This document shows, piece by piece, positions 34,143 to 43,649 of a stretch of 64,000 bases of DNA. Source of the DNA: Paenibacillus sp. FSL H7-0357 (GTDB lineage Bacteria > Bacillota > Bacilli > Paenibacillales > Paenibacillaceae); contig NZ_CP009241.1 in assembly GCF_000758525.1 (NCBI RefSeq), positions 4,650,001 to 4,714,000 of the forward strand. Direction: 5' to 3'. The notes beneath the pieces are model-generated. The model worked only from the letters and a program-made list of their open reading frames with translations. It made no database searches and was not told the origin of the DNA. The translations under genes were made by a program, and so were the position numbers. How positions within the stretch are numbered: position 1 is the stretch's first letter; every line of letters begins with the position of its first letter.

Positions 34143-35684
34143 TTATTTAGCGTATTCAACAGCCCGTGTCTCGCGGATTACGGTAACCTTGATATGACCC
34201 GGATAATCCAGTTCACTCTCGATCATCTTCGTAATGTCGCGGGCCAGACGGAATGCTTCCGCATCGTCGATCTTCTCAGGCTGCACCATCACCCGAACCT
34301 CGCGGCCCGCTTGAATGGCGTAGGACTTCTCGACACCGTCGAAGCTTTCGGAGATTTCCTCCAGCTTTTCCAGACGTTTGATATACGTTTCCAGTGTCTC
34401 ACGGCGTGCGCCAGGGCGTGCAGCCGACAAGGCGTCAGCAGCTCCAACCAGCATGGCAATAACCGAAGTAGCTTCGCAGTCACCGTGATGGGACGCGATA
34501 CTATTGATAACAACCGGATGCTCCTTGTATTTCTTCGCCAGTTCGACGCCAATCTCGACGTGCGAACCTTCCACTTCATGATCCAGCGCTTTGCCGATAT
34601 CATGCAGCAGACCGGCACGTTTAGCAAGCACGATGTCTTCCCCAAGCTCACCGGCCATAAGTCCAGTCAAATAAGCAACCTCCATGGAGTGCTTGAGTAC
34701 ATTTTGACCGTAGCTCGTACGGAATTTCAGACGGCCCAGAATTTTGATCAGATCCGGATGCAATCCGTGAACGCCAACCTCGAAGGTAGCCTGTTCACCG
34801 TATTCGCGAATCCGCTCATCCACTTCTTTGCGGGATTTCTCCACCATCTCTTCAATCCGTGCCGGATGGATACGTCCATCAGCAACCAGCTTCTCAAGTG
34901 CCGTACGGGCCACTTCGCGGCGAATCGGATCAAAGCCCGACAAAATAACGGCTTCCGGCGTATCATCAATAATGAGATCAATACCAGTAAGAGTTTCCAG
35001 TGCACGGATGTTGCGGCCTTCACGGCCGATAATCCGGCCCTTCATTTCTTCATTCGGCAATGTAACTACTGACACGGTTGTTTCCGCCACATGATCAGCT
35101 GCGCAGCGCTGAATAGCCAGTGTAATGATTTCGCGGGCTTTCTTGTCCGCTTCCTCTTTGGCCTGCTGTTCAATTTCCTTAATCATCTGTGCGGTCTCGT
35201 GGCGAACTTCCTGTTCTACATTGCTAAGAATGATACTTCTGGCATCATCGATGCTCAAATTGGAAATACGTTCCAGTTCAGTGACCTGGTTCTTGTAAAT
35301 TACATCAATTTGCTGTTGTGTTTCGTCAATTCGTTTCTCTTTGTTAGCTACTTGTTCTTCTTTTCGTTCAAGCGATTCCATTTTTTTATCCAGTGATTCT
35401 TCCTTTTGCAGCAAACGTCTCTCTTGCCGTTGGATTTCATTCCGACGTTCACGAGTTTCTTTCTCAGCTTCAGTACGGATTCTGTGGACTTCGTCCTTAG
35501 CTTCGAGTACCGTTTCCTTCTTCAGCGCCTCCGCCTCTTTCTTCGCGTTCTCCACGATGACTACGGCTTCTTTCTCAGCGCTTGAAATCTTAGCTTCTGC
35601 AAGGGATTTACGAATAAAATAACCGAATCCAAAGAATAATGCAGCTACAACGAGAACGATTATGACCCAGATTGCAGTTACCAT
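34143..35684 (-). CDS. rny: Ribonuclease Y
   Basis: A 513-residue membrane-anchored endoribonuclease initiating mRNA decay. N-terminal transmembrane helix ([23 protein letters not shown]), a long coiled coil to about residue 200 (repeated [25 protein letters not shown]), a KH RNA-binding domain ([40 protein letters not shown]) and an HD hydrolase domain with [25 protein letters not shown] precedes the ATG. It is transcribed with a leader of about 240 bases containing a terminator-like hairpin. Confidence 0.97.
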   Translation of the reverse strand: MVTAIWVIIVLVVAALFFGFGYFIRKSLAEAKISSAEKEAVVIVENAKKEAEALKKETVLEAKDEVHRIRTEAEKETRERRNEIQRQERRLLQKEESLDKKMESLERKEEQVANKEKRIDETQQQIDVIYKNQVTELERISNLSIDDARSIILSNVEQEVRHETAQMIKEIEQQAKEEADKKAREIITLAIQRCAADHVAETTVSVVTLPNEEMKGRIIGREGRNIRALETLTGIDLIIDDTPEAVILSGFDPIRREVARTALEKLVADGRIHPARIEEMVEKSRKEVDERIREYGEQATFEVGVHGLHPDLIKILGRLKFRTSYGQNVLKHSMEVAYLTGLMAGELGEDIVLAKRAGLLHDIGKALDHEVEGSHVEIGVELAKKYKEHPVVINSIASHHGDCEATSVIAMLVGAADALSAARPGARRETLETYIKRLEKLEEISESFDGVEKSYAIQAGREVRVMVQPEKIDDAEAFRLARDITKMIESELDYPGHIKVTVIRETRAVEYAK

Positions 35685-35764
35685 CTGTTCACCTCCTCGT
35701 TGGTTCCTCCAAGGGAAATGCCTTGGGAATTGTGCAGTTGTTAAACTATCCGTTCATCACCATA

Positions 35765-35786
35765 CAAAAAACCGGTAATACACCGA
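35765..35786 (-). terminator. Terminator-like hairpin inside the rny leader
   Basis: AATCGGT-GTATT-ACCGGTT (7 bp with one G-U) followed by TTTT on the minus strand, 80 bases before the rny start and about 145 bases after the predicted transcript start. Possible attenuator. A second hairpin, CCAAGG-CATTTC-CCTTGG (35709-35726), lies near the ribosome binding site. Confidence 0.4.
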
Positions 35787-35929
35787 TTGCCATACTGCAC
35801 ATGCTGCACATGCACACTGCCCGCCTTATCCGGCGATTACATTTCATATGAGTTGTACGCGAACCGGTTCATAAGAGTCTACTTTTTGGGAAGGAAAAAG
35901 GATTCTTAGTTTATGCCGATTCATGTTAT

Positions 35930-35959
35930 ATTTTATTATTTATAAAAAGACCTTGTCAA
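35930..35959 (-). promoter_or_regulatory. Sigma-A-type promoter of rny
   Basis: TTGACA (35954-35959), 18-base spacer, TAAAAT (35930-35935) on the minus strand, in the 307-base gap between recX and rny. Confidence 0.55.
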
Positions 35960-35991
35960 GAGAGTCGATAACCGCATTTAAGTCAAGAGAA

Positions 35992-36726
35992 TCAGTCAGG
36001 GAAGTAAATCTCCTCTTCTTCACCCTCAAAATCCTCTTCCTGGCGTAAAACATTCAGTACCTGCCGTACCATTTCACCGGAATATCCGCGCCGCATGAGG
36101 AAGGCTCCGGTCTTTCTGCGCTTGTCATTAACGTCTCCGCGAATCAGATTCCATTTCTTGCGCCCTGTCTGCAGAGCACTCTCCAGTTCCTGTTCCGGAG
36201 AGATATTCTCCAGCGCTTCCGAGATCAGCGACTTGTCGATTCCTTTCTCCCGCAGCTCCTGACGGATCCATAGCTTGCCCTTACGCTGATTTGCAATGCG
36301 TTGTTCCGCCCACTGCTTGGCATACAAGGGATCATCAAGGAAACGCTCCTGCTGTAACCGCAGCAGCACCTCGGCAATAATAGTCTCTCCTATTTCTTTC
36401 TCGCGTAAACGACGGGCCATTTCCTGAGACGTCCGAGGCTTGCGTTCCAAATACCGCAGCCCCTCTACATAAGCACGCTGCCGTTCATCCGCAACAACAA
36501 TTTCCACCAGATCTTCCTTCATGAACGAACTGCCGGTAATCATCCGATATTTAATCATGACATCTTCATGAACAGTCATGTTATATGCGCCGAAATGAAT
36601 AATGTAACGGTGATCGGACTTCTTTTGCCGCTCTACCCGTGTGATGACAAGCAGCTCGCCTTCAGGGAAATTGTCCAGCGGTTGTTCTTCCTGTTCTTCC
36701 GGTTCAGGGTTCAATTGTATTACCAT
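35992..36726 (-). CDS. recX: Regulatory protein RecX
   Basis: A 244-residue modulator of RecA filaments. The RecX three-helix repeats are visible as YVEGLRYLERKPRTSQEMARRLREKEIGETIIAEVLLRLQQERFLDDPLYAKQWAEQRIANQRKGKLWIRQELREKGIDKSLISEALENI and KRRKTGAFLMRRGYSGEMVRQVLNVL. The N-terminal 60 residues are an extra beta-rich extension. GAGGTGA precedes the ATG. It follows recA by 114 bases, with the recA terminator between, so expression probably depends partly on read-through. Confidence 0.92.
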   Translation of the reverse strand: MVIQLNPEPEEQEEQPLDNFPEGELLVITRVERQKKSDHRYIIHFGAYNMTVHEDVMIKYRMITGSSFMKEDLVEIVVADERQRAYVEGLRYLERKPRTSQEMARRLREKEIGETIIAEVLLRLQQERFLDDPLYAKQWAEQRIANQRKGKLWIRQELREKGIDKSLISEALENISPEQELESALQTGRKKWNLIRGDVNDKRRKTGAFLMRRGYSGEMVRQVLNVLRQEEDFEGEEEEIYFPD

Positions 36727-36777
36727 GGCTGTCTGTCACCTCATAGCTATTGATTCTTATACTCTTCTGATCTTATG

Positions 36778-36812
36778 AAAAAGCGCCCTGTTAAGATCAT
36801 TCACAGGGCGCC
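36778..36812 (-). terminator. Terminator between recA and recX
   Basis: GGCGCCCTGT...ACAGGGCGC hairpin followed by TTTTT on the minus strand. Read-through could set the recX to recA ratio. Confidence 0.7.
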
Positions 36813-36840
36813 TATTACCTTATATAATATTCACTTCAAT

Positions 36841-37905
36841 TTATTCGATTTCGAGCAGCAAGTTTTCTTCTTCCTCTTGCTCTGCAGCAATCTCGGTTTC
36901 ACTCGGAGCCGCTACAATCGTCGACAAATTGCTGGCTTCACGAATCTTATTCTCAATCACCAGAGCAATGTCCTGATGCTCTTTCAGAAACTGCTTGGAA
37001 TTCTCACGACCTTGGCCCAAACGTTCACCCTCGTAGGAATACCAGGCACCGCTCTTGTTAACGATATCCATTTCCGTACCGATATCAACAAGGCTTCCCT
37101 CTCTGGAGATACCCTCACCGTACATGATATCAACGTCTGCCTGCTTGAACGGAGGTGCAACCTTGTTCTTCACGACTTTGATCTTCGTACGGTTACCGAC
37201 AACATCATTTCCCATCTTGATGCTCTCTACGCGGCGCACATCAAGCCGAACGGAAGAGTAGAATTTCAATGCCCGGCCGCCTGGAGTTGTTTCCGGGTTA
37301 CCGAACATAACGCCGATTTTCTCACGCAGCTGATTAATGAAGATGGCAATCGTATTAGACTTGTTGATCGCTCCGGACAGCTTACGTAAAGCTTGGGACA
37401 TCAGACGTGCCTGCAAACCAACGTGCGAATCTCCCATATCGCCTTCAATTTCCGCTTTCGGTACCAATGCCGCTACGGAGTCCACGACAATAATGTCTAC
37501 TGCGCCACTGCGGACGAGCGCTTCGGCGATTTCCAGTGCCTGTTCGCCTGTATCCGGCTGGGAGAGCAGCAGCTCATCAATGTTTACGCCGAGAGCATTA
37601 GCATACTTAGGGTCAAGCGCATGCTCTGCATCGATGAAAGCAGCTTGTCCACCAAGCTTCTGCACTTCTGCAATCGCATGTAGAGCAACAGTCGTCTTAC
37701 CGGAAGATTCCGGTCCGTATACTTCAATAATGCGTCCTTTAGGAAGTCCGCCAATACCTAATGCAATATCAAGTGCCAAGGAGCCGCTAGGTACGACTTC
37801 GACTTTCATATGCGAGGATTCTCCCAGTTTCATGATCGAACCTTTACCGAATTGTTTTTCTATTTGACGAAGCGCCATATCAAGCGCTGCACGACGATCT
37901 GACAA
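36841..37905 (-). CDS. recA: Recombinase RecA, TTG start
   Basis: A 354-residue DNA strand-exchange recombinase and LexA co-protease. Starts [28 protein letters not shown], as in B. subtilis. Walker A is GPESSGKT (residues 64-71), with DNA-binding loop regions around [30 protein letters not shown] and [28 protein letters not shown]. The C-terminal tail is acidic ([17 protein letters not shown]). TTG 37905 with AAGGAAGTGG 8 bases upstream is the start; no ATG is available earlier. A LexA-like box and promoter lie just upstream. Confidence 0.97.
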   Translation of the reverse strand: MSDRRAALDMALRQIEKQFGKGSIMKLGESSHMKVEVVPSGSLALDIALGIGGLPKGRIIEVYGPESSGKTTVALHAIAEVQKLGGQAAFIDAEHALDPKYANALGVNIDELLLSQPDTGEQALEIAEALVRSGAVDIIVVDSVAALVPKAEIEGDMGDSHVGLQARLMSQALRKLSGAINKSNTIAIFINQLREKIGVMFGNPETTPGGRALKFYSSVRLDVRRVESIKMGNDVVGNRTKIKVVKNKVAPPFKQADVDIMYGEGISREGSLVDIGTEMDIVNKSGAWYSYEGERLGQGRENSKQFLKEHQDIALVIENKIREASNLSTIVAAPSETEIAAEQEEEENLLLEIE

Positions 37906-37936
37906 TCAGACCACTTCCTTCACTGTTTATAGTAAT

Positions 37937-37965
37937 ATAATAACGTGTTTTGGAGGTCTTGCCAA
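37937..37965 (-). promoter_or_regulatory. Promoter of recA
   Basis: TTGGCA, 17 bases, TATTAT on the minus strand, about 32 bases before the recA start codon and just downstream of the LexA-like box. Confidence 0.5.
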
Positions 37966-37974
37966 GCTTTTTTT

Positions 37975-37988
37975 CGAACATACATTCG
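37975..37988 (-). promoter_or_regulatory. LexA (SOS) box of recA
   Basis: CGAATGTATGTTCG on the recA strand, versus the Bacillus LexA consensus CGAAC-N4-GTTCG: one mismatch in the half sites (T for C). It lies about 70 bases before the recA start and immediately upstream of the -35. Confidence 0.75.
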
Positions 37989-38130
37989 TTTTTTTTGTCT
38001 TCCGGGAGAATACTCCCTTTTATTGTAAGCCTCCTTCCGGATGTTGAATTCAATACAAATCCTTCAGTCACCGGAAATCAACGGCCTATGCTCGCAGGAG
38101 CTCCGCTGTAGTCCGCGGCGCCGCATAAAA

Positions 38131-38167
38131 CAAAAAACCGCAGCAGAGAGTTCTCAGTGCTACGGTT
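38131..38167 (-). terminator. Terminator of cinA
   Basis: AACCGTAGCA...TGCTGCGGTT hairpin followed by TTTT on the minus strand, between cinA and the recA promoter, so recA is transcribed separately. Confidence 0.75.
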
Positions 38168-38202
38168 CTTCCGTATATACAATTATATACCGTCTTAGCA
38201 GG

Positions 38203-39492
38203 TTATTGCAAGGCTGATCCATCCAGCGGAGTAGCCACCTTGCGCTCCTCCAGCCTGCGCCAGAGACGGTATAATAGCGCTTTGACTGAACGCAGCCGTA
38301 TGTTCTCACGCGTCCCTTTGAGATTGAGCTCATACACCTCAGTCTTTTGCCCCCGTTCCGCTAAGCCGACATAGACAAGCCCTACCGGCTTGCGTTCGGA
38401 ATAGCCGGGGCCGGCAACGCCTGTAACCGATAACCCGAAATCACTGTCCCCTATCATTCTTACCTGTTCCGCCAGCACCTCAGCAACTTCGCGGCTGACC
38501 GCTCCGGCAGCATCAGGACCCTCGAGAAGAGCAGCAGGCACATTCAGCAGCTTCTTCTTCAGCTCATTGGAATAGCAAACTATACCTCCATTGAACATGG
38601 ATGCGCTGCCTGGAATATTCGTGATGCTCTCCATCAGCAAACCGCCTGTACAGCTCTCTGCGGCGCTTAAGGTCAGTCCGGCATCTGCCATCCAATCGAC
38701 AATAAGCTGTTCCAGCGGCACATCTATATTGGCATACATATGCTCCGGCAGAATATCCTTGATTGTTTTCTCCAGCACGTCCAGCTTCTCCATGGCACTG
38801 TGTTCAGAAGTCGCTTTGGTAGAGATGCGGACCGTCACTTCCCCTTCCTTGGCATAAGGAGCGATAGTTGGATCAGTCTGACTCCGGATCAGATCGATCA
38901 ATTTGTCCTCCAGCAGCGACTCGCCGATGCCGGCAAATTTGAGCATTTTGGAGTAAATCGGCATTTCGTCTGTCAGCGCGTGCTGCAGCAGCCATGGCTT
39001 AGCCTTGTCCGTAAACATCGGCTTCATCTCGCGCGGCGGGCCTGGAAGCACGATATAATACTTCTCTTCATGGGCGAATGCGATGCCGACAGCAAGGCCG
39101 ATTTCATTGGAAAGCGGCGTAGTTCCTTCAATAATAAGTGCCTGCTTACGGTTGTTCTCTGTCATCACAATCTTTCGGTCATCAAAAAAACGCTGTACAT
39201 GATCCATCGCAAGCTGGTCGATATGAAGCGAACGGCCCAGCGTTAACGCCAGTGCGTCTTTGGTCAGGTCATCTTCGGTCGGACCGATTCCACCAGTGAA
39301 CAAAATGACATCCGCACGGCTCTTTGCAATCTCTATTGCTTCCTGAATACGGCCGCTGTTATCTCCGACCACAGTTTGAAAATAAACATCAATTCCCATC
39401 GCGGCCAGCTCTACAGATAAGAACTGGGCATTGCTGTTCACGATTTGTCCAAGTAAAAGCTCCGTTCCGACGGCAATAATTTCCGCTTTCAT
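38203..39492 (-). CDS. cinA: CinA-family protein, nicotinamide-nucleotide amidohydrolase
   Basis: A 429-residue two-domain protein. The N-terminal MoCF_biosynth-like domain (MKAEIIAVGTELLLGQIVNSNAQFLS...TGGIGPTEDDLTKDALA) is associated with ADP-ribose pyrophosphatase activity. The C-terminal CinA domain (LSAAESCTGGLLMESITNIPGSASMFNGGIVCYSNELKK...GLSVTGVAGPGYSERKPVGLVYVGL) deamidates NMN. It lies before recA as in Bacillus and Streptococcus, where it is linked to competence and DNA damage. AGGAGGAGAAAG precedes the ATG. Confidence 0.94.
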   Translation of the reverse strand: MKAEIIAVGTELLLGQIVNSNAQFLSVELAAMGIDVYFQTVVGDNSGRIQEAIEIAKSRADVILFTGGIGPTEDDLTKDALALTLGRSLHIDQLAMDHVQRFFDDRKIVMTENNRKQALIIEGTTPLSNEIGLAVGIAFAHEEKYYIVLPGPPREMKPMFTDKAKPWLLQHALTDEMPIYSKMLKFAGIGESLLEDKLIDLIRSQTDPTIAPYAKEGEVTVRISTKATSEHSAMEKLDVLEKTIKDILPEHMYANIDVPLEQLIVDWMADAGLTLSAAESCTGGLLMESITNIPGSASMFNGGIVCYSNELKKKLLNVPAALLEGPDAAGAVSREVAEVLAEQVRMIGDSDFGLSVTGVAGPGYSERKPVGLVYVGLAERGQKTEVYELNLKGTRENIRLRSVKALLYRLWRRLEERKVATPLDGSALQ

Positions 39493-39538
39493 AGCTGGCT
39501 TTCTCCTCCTGGTTGTAGAGTGGATGCGTTGTTAAGTT

Positions 39539-40126
39539 CTAAGCATCATGAAGCTGCAGCAAATCCTTGTTCTTCACGAAATAATCAATCCCCGAGTAAA
39601 TAGTGATGAGCGCAGCAGCCCAAATGGCAATATCATCAAGAGGAATACTGACGAACTGGAAGGGAAAGTTGTTGAGCAGCAGAAGTGAAATGGCGACAAT
39701 CTGCACGACTGTCTTTATCTTGCCCCATTTGCTGGCGGCAACCACTTTGCCTTCGAGCAGCGCTACCTGGCGCAGCCCGGTTACGGCAAACTCACGGCTG
39801 ATAATCACAATGGCGATCCATGAATCGCATCTTCCCAGCTCAACCAGAGAAATCAGCACCGCAGAAACCAGCAGCTTGTCCGCCAGCGGGTCAAGCAGCT
39901 TGCCGAGGTTAGTGACCATGTTATATTTCCGGGCTATATAGCCGTCTATACCGTCCGTGCTGGCCGCGAGCAGAAAGATTACAGCCGCGATCAGATGATT
40001 AATTGAAAGCTGGAACGAGCCCCAATGTAAAGGCTCCGGATAAAATCTGAAATCCACCAGCAAAAAAAACATCATAATCGGGATAAGGCAAATGCGGGCT
40101 AGCGTGATGCGGTTGGGCAAATTCAC
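39539..40126 (-). CDS. pgsA: CDP-diacylglycerol--glycerol-3-phosphate 3-phosphatidyltransferase
   Basis: A 195-residue integral membrane enzyme making phosphatidylglycerol-phosphate, the first step to phosphatidylglycerol. The CDP-alcohol phosphotransferase motif D-G-x2-A-R-x8-G-x3-D-x3-D is seen in TDGIDGYIARKYNMVTNLGKLLDPLADK. Multiple hydrophobic helices; start MNLPNRITLARICLIP is typical. GTG start at 40126 with GGGGAGGAAC upstream. Same position before cinA-recA as in B. subtilis; essential there. Confidence 0.95.
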   Translation of the reverse strand: MNLPNRITLARICLIPIMMFFLLVDFRFYPEPLHWGSFQLSINHLIAAVIFLLAASTDGIDGYIARKYNMVTNLGKLLDPLADKLLVSAVLISLVELGRCDSWIAIVIISREFAVTGLRQVALLEGKVVAASKWGKIKTVVQIVAISLLLLNNFPFQFVSIPLDDIAIWAAALITIYSGIDYFVKNKDLLQLHDA

Positions 40127-40228
40127 TGAAGTTCCTCCCCTGATCGTTACGAATCCAAAATTCCACTATTTTCTTCAAAACTGCTTAAGCAAGTATATTA
40201 TAGCCATATGTACGTGTCAAAAAAACAG

Positions 40229-40268
40229 AAAGCACCCCGCAAAAATGGTGCGTAAGCACTGCGGGGCA
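40229..40268 (-). terminator. Hairpin after the YajQ gene
   Basis: GCCCCGCA...TGCGGGG(T)GC hairpin on the minus strand; a TTTTTTT run follows after a short gap. Probable terminator. Confidence 0.5.
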
Positions 40269-40275
40269 CAAAAGC

Positions 40276-40767
40276 TTACTTTAAATTGTTAAACTGCAAA
40301 TCCAGCGGCAAATCGGCTTTGCGCAAAATCTGAATAATTTGCTGCAAATCATCGCGGCTTTTGCCGGTAACGCGGATTTGATCTCCCTGAATCTGACTCT
40401 TCACCTTCAGCTTGGAATCCCGGATCAGAATATTGATTTTCTTAGCGTTTTCCTGATCGATTCCCTGCTTGAGGCCAAGACGCTGGCGCACTGTCCCAAG
40501 GGAAGCCGGTTCGACTTTTCCGAAATCCAGATTCTTGAGGGTAATCCCACGTTTGACCATCTTGGATTGCAAAATATCAATGACTGCCCCCAGCTTATAC
40601 TCGTCCTCTGAGGCGATCATAAGCGCATCCTTTTCCAGCTTCAGGCTGCTTTTGCTGTTCTTGAAGTCAAACCGGTTATCAATCTCCTTCTCGGTCTGGT
40701 GAACAGCATTGGTCAATTCCTGCATATCCATTTTGGATACAATGTCAAATGAACTTTCCGAACTCAT
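40276..40767 (-). CDS. YajQ-family nucleotide-binding protein
   Basis: A 163-residue protein of the YajQ/UPF0234 family: two RNA-recognition-like folds (SFDIVSKMDMQELTNAVHQTEKEIDNRFDFKNSKSSLKLEKDALMIASEDEYKL and GLKQGIDQENAKKINILIRDSKLKVKSQIQGDQIRVTGKSRDDLQQIIQILRKADLPLDLQFNN). Homologues bind c-di-GMP or nucleotides and act as effectors; whether this one does is not known. It is inserted between the small membrane protein gene and pgsA, unlike B. subtilis order. Confidence 0.93.
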   Translation of the reverse strand: MSSESSFDIVSKMDMQELTNAVHQTEKEIDNRFDFKNSKSSLKLEKDALMIASEDEYKLGAVIDILQSKMVKRGITLKNLDFGKVEPASLGTVRQRLGLKQGIDQENAKKINILIRDSKLKVKSQIQGDQIRVTGKSRDDLQQIIQILRKADLPLDLQFNNLK

Positions 40768-40902
40768 GAATCCACGTCCTTTGCTAACAATTATTCTGCT
40801 CCTATTATATGAGAAAGGGCTTCTTAAGTCTAATTATGGCAAGAATAAGGCACCCGCACCCCCCGCATGCAAAACAGCCCCACAGATGTGGAGCCAAGTG
40901 CA

Positions 40903-40958
40903 AGCCTTTGATAATCAAAGGCTAAAAACACGCCCCCGGCAATAACCGCAACCGGGAG
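40903..40958 (-). terminator. Tandem hairpins after the small membrane protein gene
   Basis: On the minus strand CCCGGTTGCGGTTATTGCCGGG followed by a short T run (TGTTTTTAG), then a perfect palindrome GCCTTTGA-TTA-TCAAAGGC. Together they likely end the rodZ-side transcript. Confidence 0.5.
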
Positions 40959-40975
40959 ACGTTCATACAGCGGCT

Positions 40976-41137
40976 TTATCTGCTACGAGCGGGAGCCCGA
41001 AACATATCCAGAATCCCCAGCACAATATGTGCCAGTCCAAAGCCAAGAATTCCATAGCCCCAGGCGCTCGGTGTCAAGTAATAACCGAGGAGACTGACGA
41101 TAATGCCCAGCCCTGTTACAATCCAGCTAACGGTCAT
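40976..41137 (-). CDS. Small membrane protein, 53 aa
   Basis: A 53-residue protein with two hydrophobic helices (SWIVTGLGIIVSLLGYYL and WGYGILGFGLAHIVLGILDMF) and a basic tail RAPARSR, so a hairpin in the membrane with both ends probably inside. ATG 41137 (MTVSWIVTG) is taken as the start because GAGGTG is 7 bases upstream; the longer frame adds an unsupported N-terminus. It lies between the rodZ-like gene and YajQ. Function unknown. Confidence 0.7.
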   Translation of the reverse strand: MTVSWIVTGLGIIVSLLGYYLTPSAWGYGILGFGLAHIVLGILDMFRAPARSR

Positions 41138-41218
41138 GAGAGTACACCTCACTTTGGCGTAAGAACTGTAAATCACTCTTAGATTCTCCAAAATGCCAAA
41201 GTCTATACGTGGATACCT

Positions 41219-42199
41219 TTATTGACCTGAAGTGCTATTCTGGCTAGTAGCGCTGTCCTGCGACTCATCTGTGTTTCCGGATTCACTGTCGGCTGAAGTG
41301 CCCTCATCCAGTTCAAGCAGAATGCGGGAGGAGGTTTTGCCGTCAGTGATCACTTGTCCGTTAACAGTAATATTTGTAGCTGGCGAGTAACCGGATTTAA
41401 TATAGATCCCTTCACTGCCGAGTGTAAAGCTCTTATTCTCGCCGGCCGCAGTGTTGCCAAAGCTGAGCTTCTCACCTTTGGAATTTTCACCCTTGTAAAC
41501 TTCAAGCCAGCTTACACCGGTTGCCGCAATCTCAACCTGCACAGCGCTTCCGGAAGGAGCAGAAACTTTGTAAATCGTCGTTTTGCCCGATTTACGGTCC
41601 TGTGTGACCGTAACCGCCTGAGAGCTTGGTGAAGGAACCGGTGTAGCCGTCGGAGCCACAGTAGCCGTTGCAGTCGCTTCAGGGCTGCCTGCTGATTCCG
41701 AAGGAGACACCACTCCGCCCCCGACCGCTGTCGGGGAAGGCTGATTTTTAGAAGGATCCTTTTGTTCGTTGGTCAAATTCTCGGGAGCAGCATTTTCAGG
41801 ATCAGCTTTGTTCATATTCGAAGATGCGTACAAATAAATTACTACAATAATCAATATTGGGAAGGTCCACATCAGGACTGTCGGAAGCCACTTCGCATTC
41901 CGTTCCGTTTCAGGTCTGCGGCTGCGCTTCTGAATCACGGTCTCCATCGTTGTTGTTTCTACCGGGGCAGCCGGGACATTGCCATGCTCCTCCATGAGCT
42001 CGTCCGGGTTCACACCCACTGCCTCAGCATAGGTTTTGATAAACGCCCGAACATAGAAGCTCCCGGGAAGCACTTTATAGTCACCCGCCTCGATGGCTTC
42101 TAAATATTTTTTTCGAATCTTTGTTACTTCCTGGACATCGTCAAGACTCATCCCTTTTTGCAGACGAGCCTCCTTCAAATGCCGGCCCAGTTCCGACAT
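41219..42199 (-). CDS. RodZ-like helix-turn-helix membrane protein (YmfM)
   Basis: A 326-residue protein. The N-terminal HTH_25 domain (MSELGRHLKEARLQKGMSLDDVQEVTKIRKKYLEAIEAGDYKVLPGSFYVRAFIKTYAEAVGVNPDELM) is followed by one membrane helix (LMWTFPILIIVVIYLYA), a Ser/Pro/Thr-rich extracellular linker and a C-terminal DUF4115 domain (VSWLEVYKGENSKGEKLSFGN...LGSEGIYIKSGYSPATNITVNGQ). RodZ links MreB to the cell-wall elongation machinery. ATG 42199 has AGGAGGTG 6 bases upstream; the frame to 42229 is an unsupported extension. Confidence 0.9.
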   Translation of the reverse strand: MSELGRHLKEARLQKGMSLDDVQEVTKIRKKYLEAIEAGDYKVLPGSFYVRAFIKTYAEAVGVNPDELMEEHGNVPAAPVETTTMETVIQKRSRRPETERNAKWLPTVLMWTFPILIIVVIYLYASSNMNKADPENAAPENLTNEQKDPSKNQPSPTAVGGGVVSPSESAGSPEATATATVAPTATPVPSPSSQAVTVTQDRKSGKTTIYKVSAPSGSAVQVEIAATGVSWLEVYKGENSKGEKLSFGNTAAGENKSFTLGSEGIYIKSGYSPATNITVNGQVITDGKTSSRILLELDEGTSADSESGNTDESQDSATSQNSTSGQ

Positions 42200-42290
42200 G
42201 CCATCACCTCCTAAAAGTTTTGTCAGCATTTGCTTTCTTGAAGAGCATCGTACAAAACCCGCTTCGAAAGCATCCGCTTTGTTTTATATT

Positions 42291-43058
42291 CTAAAGATCA
42301 TCACTGTAGCTTGTCGTAAACGACTCGTACAATATCTCTTCGTTCGGCATATTGCGCAGCTCAATAATGATATCAAAATCATCAAAGGTATACTCGGATT
42401 CCCGCACAAAAATATCCGGATGCTCAATTACTTTTGTGCTGGGCATACTCATCACATTCTGAAGCAGATTGTAATGCTTCTCATTGGAGCGGATCGTGCT
42501 TACAATCCCGTCAATAATAAAGACATTATGAGGGTTCATCTCATCCTCAGCCAGCTGGCTGCGGACCGTTTGCCGCAAAAGCGTCGAAGAAACAAATGTC
42601 CAGCGCTTCATGGCGCAGACACTACCGGCGATAATAGACTCCGTCTTGCCGACGCGGGGCATTCCCCGTAGTCCTATAACCTGATTCCCTTCCCTTTTAA
42701 ACAGTTCACCGAGGAAATCCACGAGCAGTCCCAGCTCATCCCGCGTAAAACGGAACGTCTTGCGGTCATCCGAATCGCGGTCAATATATCGTCCATGCCG
42801 GACAGCCAGCTTATCCACAAGCCGTGGAGAACGCAGCGCCGTAACCGTAATATTATCTACTTTTTTGAGCATTTCACCCATCAGCATAATCTTCTCATCA
42901 TCGTTTGTTTCCAGGAGCATTCCGCGCGTCTTGCCTTCCACACCGTTGATGGTCAGGATGTTGACTTCAAGCATTCCGAGCATAGAAGCGATATCTCCAA
43001 GCAGACCAGGTCTGTTCTTATGTATCTTGTACTCCATATACCATTGTTTATATTCCAC
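42291..43058 (-). CDS. ymfK: DUF3388-family protein YmfK
   Basis: A 255-residue protein: an N-terminal ACT-like segment (YKIHKNRPGLLGDIASMLGMLEVNILTINGVEGKTRGMLLE) followed by a DUF3388 region with a P-loop-like GLRGMPRVGKTESIIAGSVCA and IDGIVSTIRSNEKHYNLLQNVMS. Part of the conserved ymf cluster of Bacillales; function not established. GTG at 43058 with GAGGTG 6 bases upstream. Confidence 0.88.
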   Translation of the reverse strand: MEYKQWYMEYKIHKNRPGLLGDIASMLGMLEVNILTINGVEGKTRGMLLETNDDEKIMLMGEMLKKVDNITVTALRSPRLVDKLAVRHGRYIDRDSDDRKTFRFTRDELGLLVDFLGELFKREGNQVIGLRGMPRVGKTESIIAGSVCAMKRWTFVSSTLLRQTVRSQLAEDEMNPHNVFIIDGIVSTIRSNEKHYNLLQNVMSMPSTKVIEHPDIFVRESEYTFDDFDIIIELRNMPNEEILYESFTTSYSDDL

Positions 43059-43201
43059 TTGTTACACCTCATAGATTCCTTTTCCCTGCACTTTGCCATA
43101 CATTAAAAAAACCTGCTTCGGCAAGCGTTCTGAAACACGGGTCATGTTAATGATATATAAAATGAAATTGAAAGGCAAGGACACTACTGTAATAATTGCA
43201 G

Positions 43202-43224
43202 AAAAGCTCCCGCGAGGGGAGCTT
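43202..43224 (-). terminator. Hairpin after ymfJ
   Basis: AAGCTCCCCTCGCGGGAGCTTTTC on the minus strand, that is AAGCTCCC/GGGAGCTT with a short T run. Confidence 0.65.
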
Positions 43225-43235
43225 GTTCCGCATGC

Positions 43236-43496
43236 CTATGCGTTTTTCTTCGCCAGCTTGACCATGAGGGAAGCAATGGTATGCTTCTCATCGTCCGTAC
43301 CGACATCCCACAGCTCTTTGATTGCCCGGTTGGAATAGTTTCCCGGATCGACTTTCTTATCAAGGAATTCCCCGATTTCGAAAGCCAGCTTGGAAATGGT
43401 TTCTTCGCTCATCCCCATTTTTTCAGCCTGAATGACCCGTTCACCCAAAAAGCTTTTCCAGCTATCAAAGTTTTTCACTACGGTTTCTGTTGACAT
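43236..43496 (-). CDS. ymfJ: DUF3243-family protein YmfJ
   Basis: An 86-residue soluble helical protein of the DUF3243 family (NFDSWKSFLGERVIQAEKMGMSEETISKLAFEIGEFLDKKVDPGNYSNRAIKELWDVGTDDEKHTIASLMVKL), the same family and position as B. subtilis YmfJ. Function unknown. AGGAGGATT precedes the ATG. Confidence 0.92.
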   Translation of the reverse strand: MSTETVVKNFDSWKSFLGERVIQAEKMGMSEETISKLAFEIGEFLDKKVDPGNYSNRAIKELWDVGTDDEKHTIASLMVKLAKKNA

Positions 43497-43649
43497 CTTA
43501 AATCCTCCTTCATGTTTACGGTCCGCCCGCCTTGTTCAGGTGACAGCCGCCTTACGTGAGATTTAAAAGCAACAGTTATAATATGTCTCGGACGGTACGT
43601 TCTTATGCTGGAGCATTTCTCCAAGCCTCCACGCCAGTAACAGGAACCA

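Noticed and set aside
34053..35072. 339-codon frame opposite rny
   Set aside because: Antisense shadow of rny with no supporting signals.
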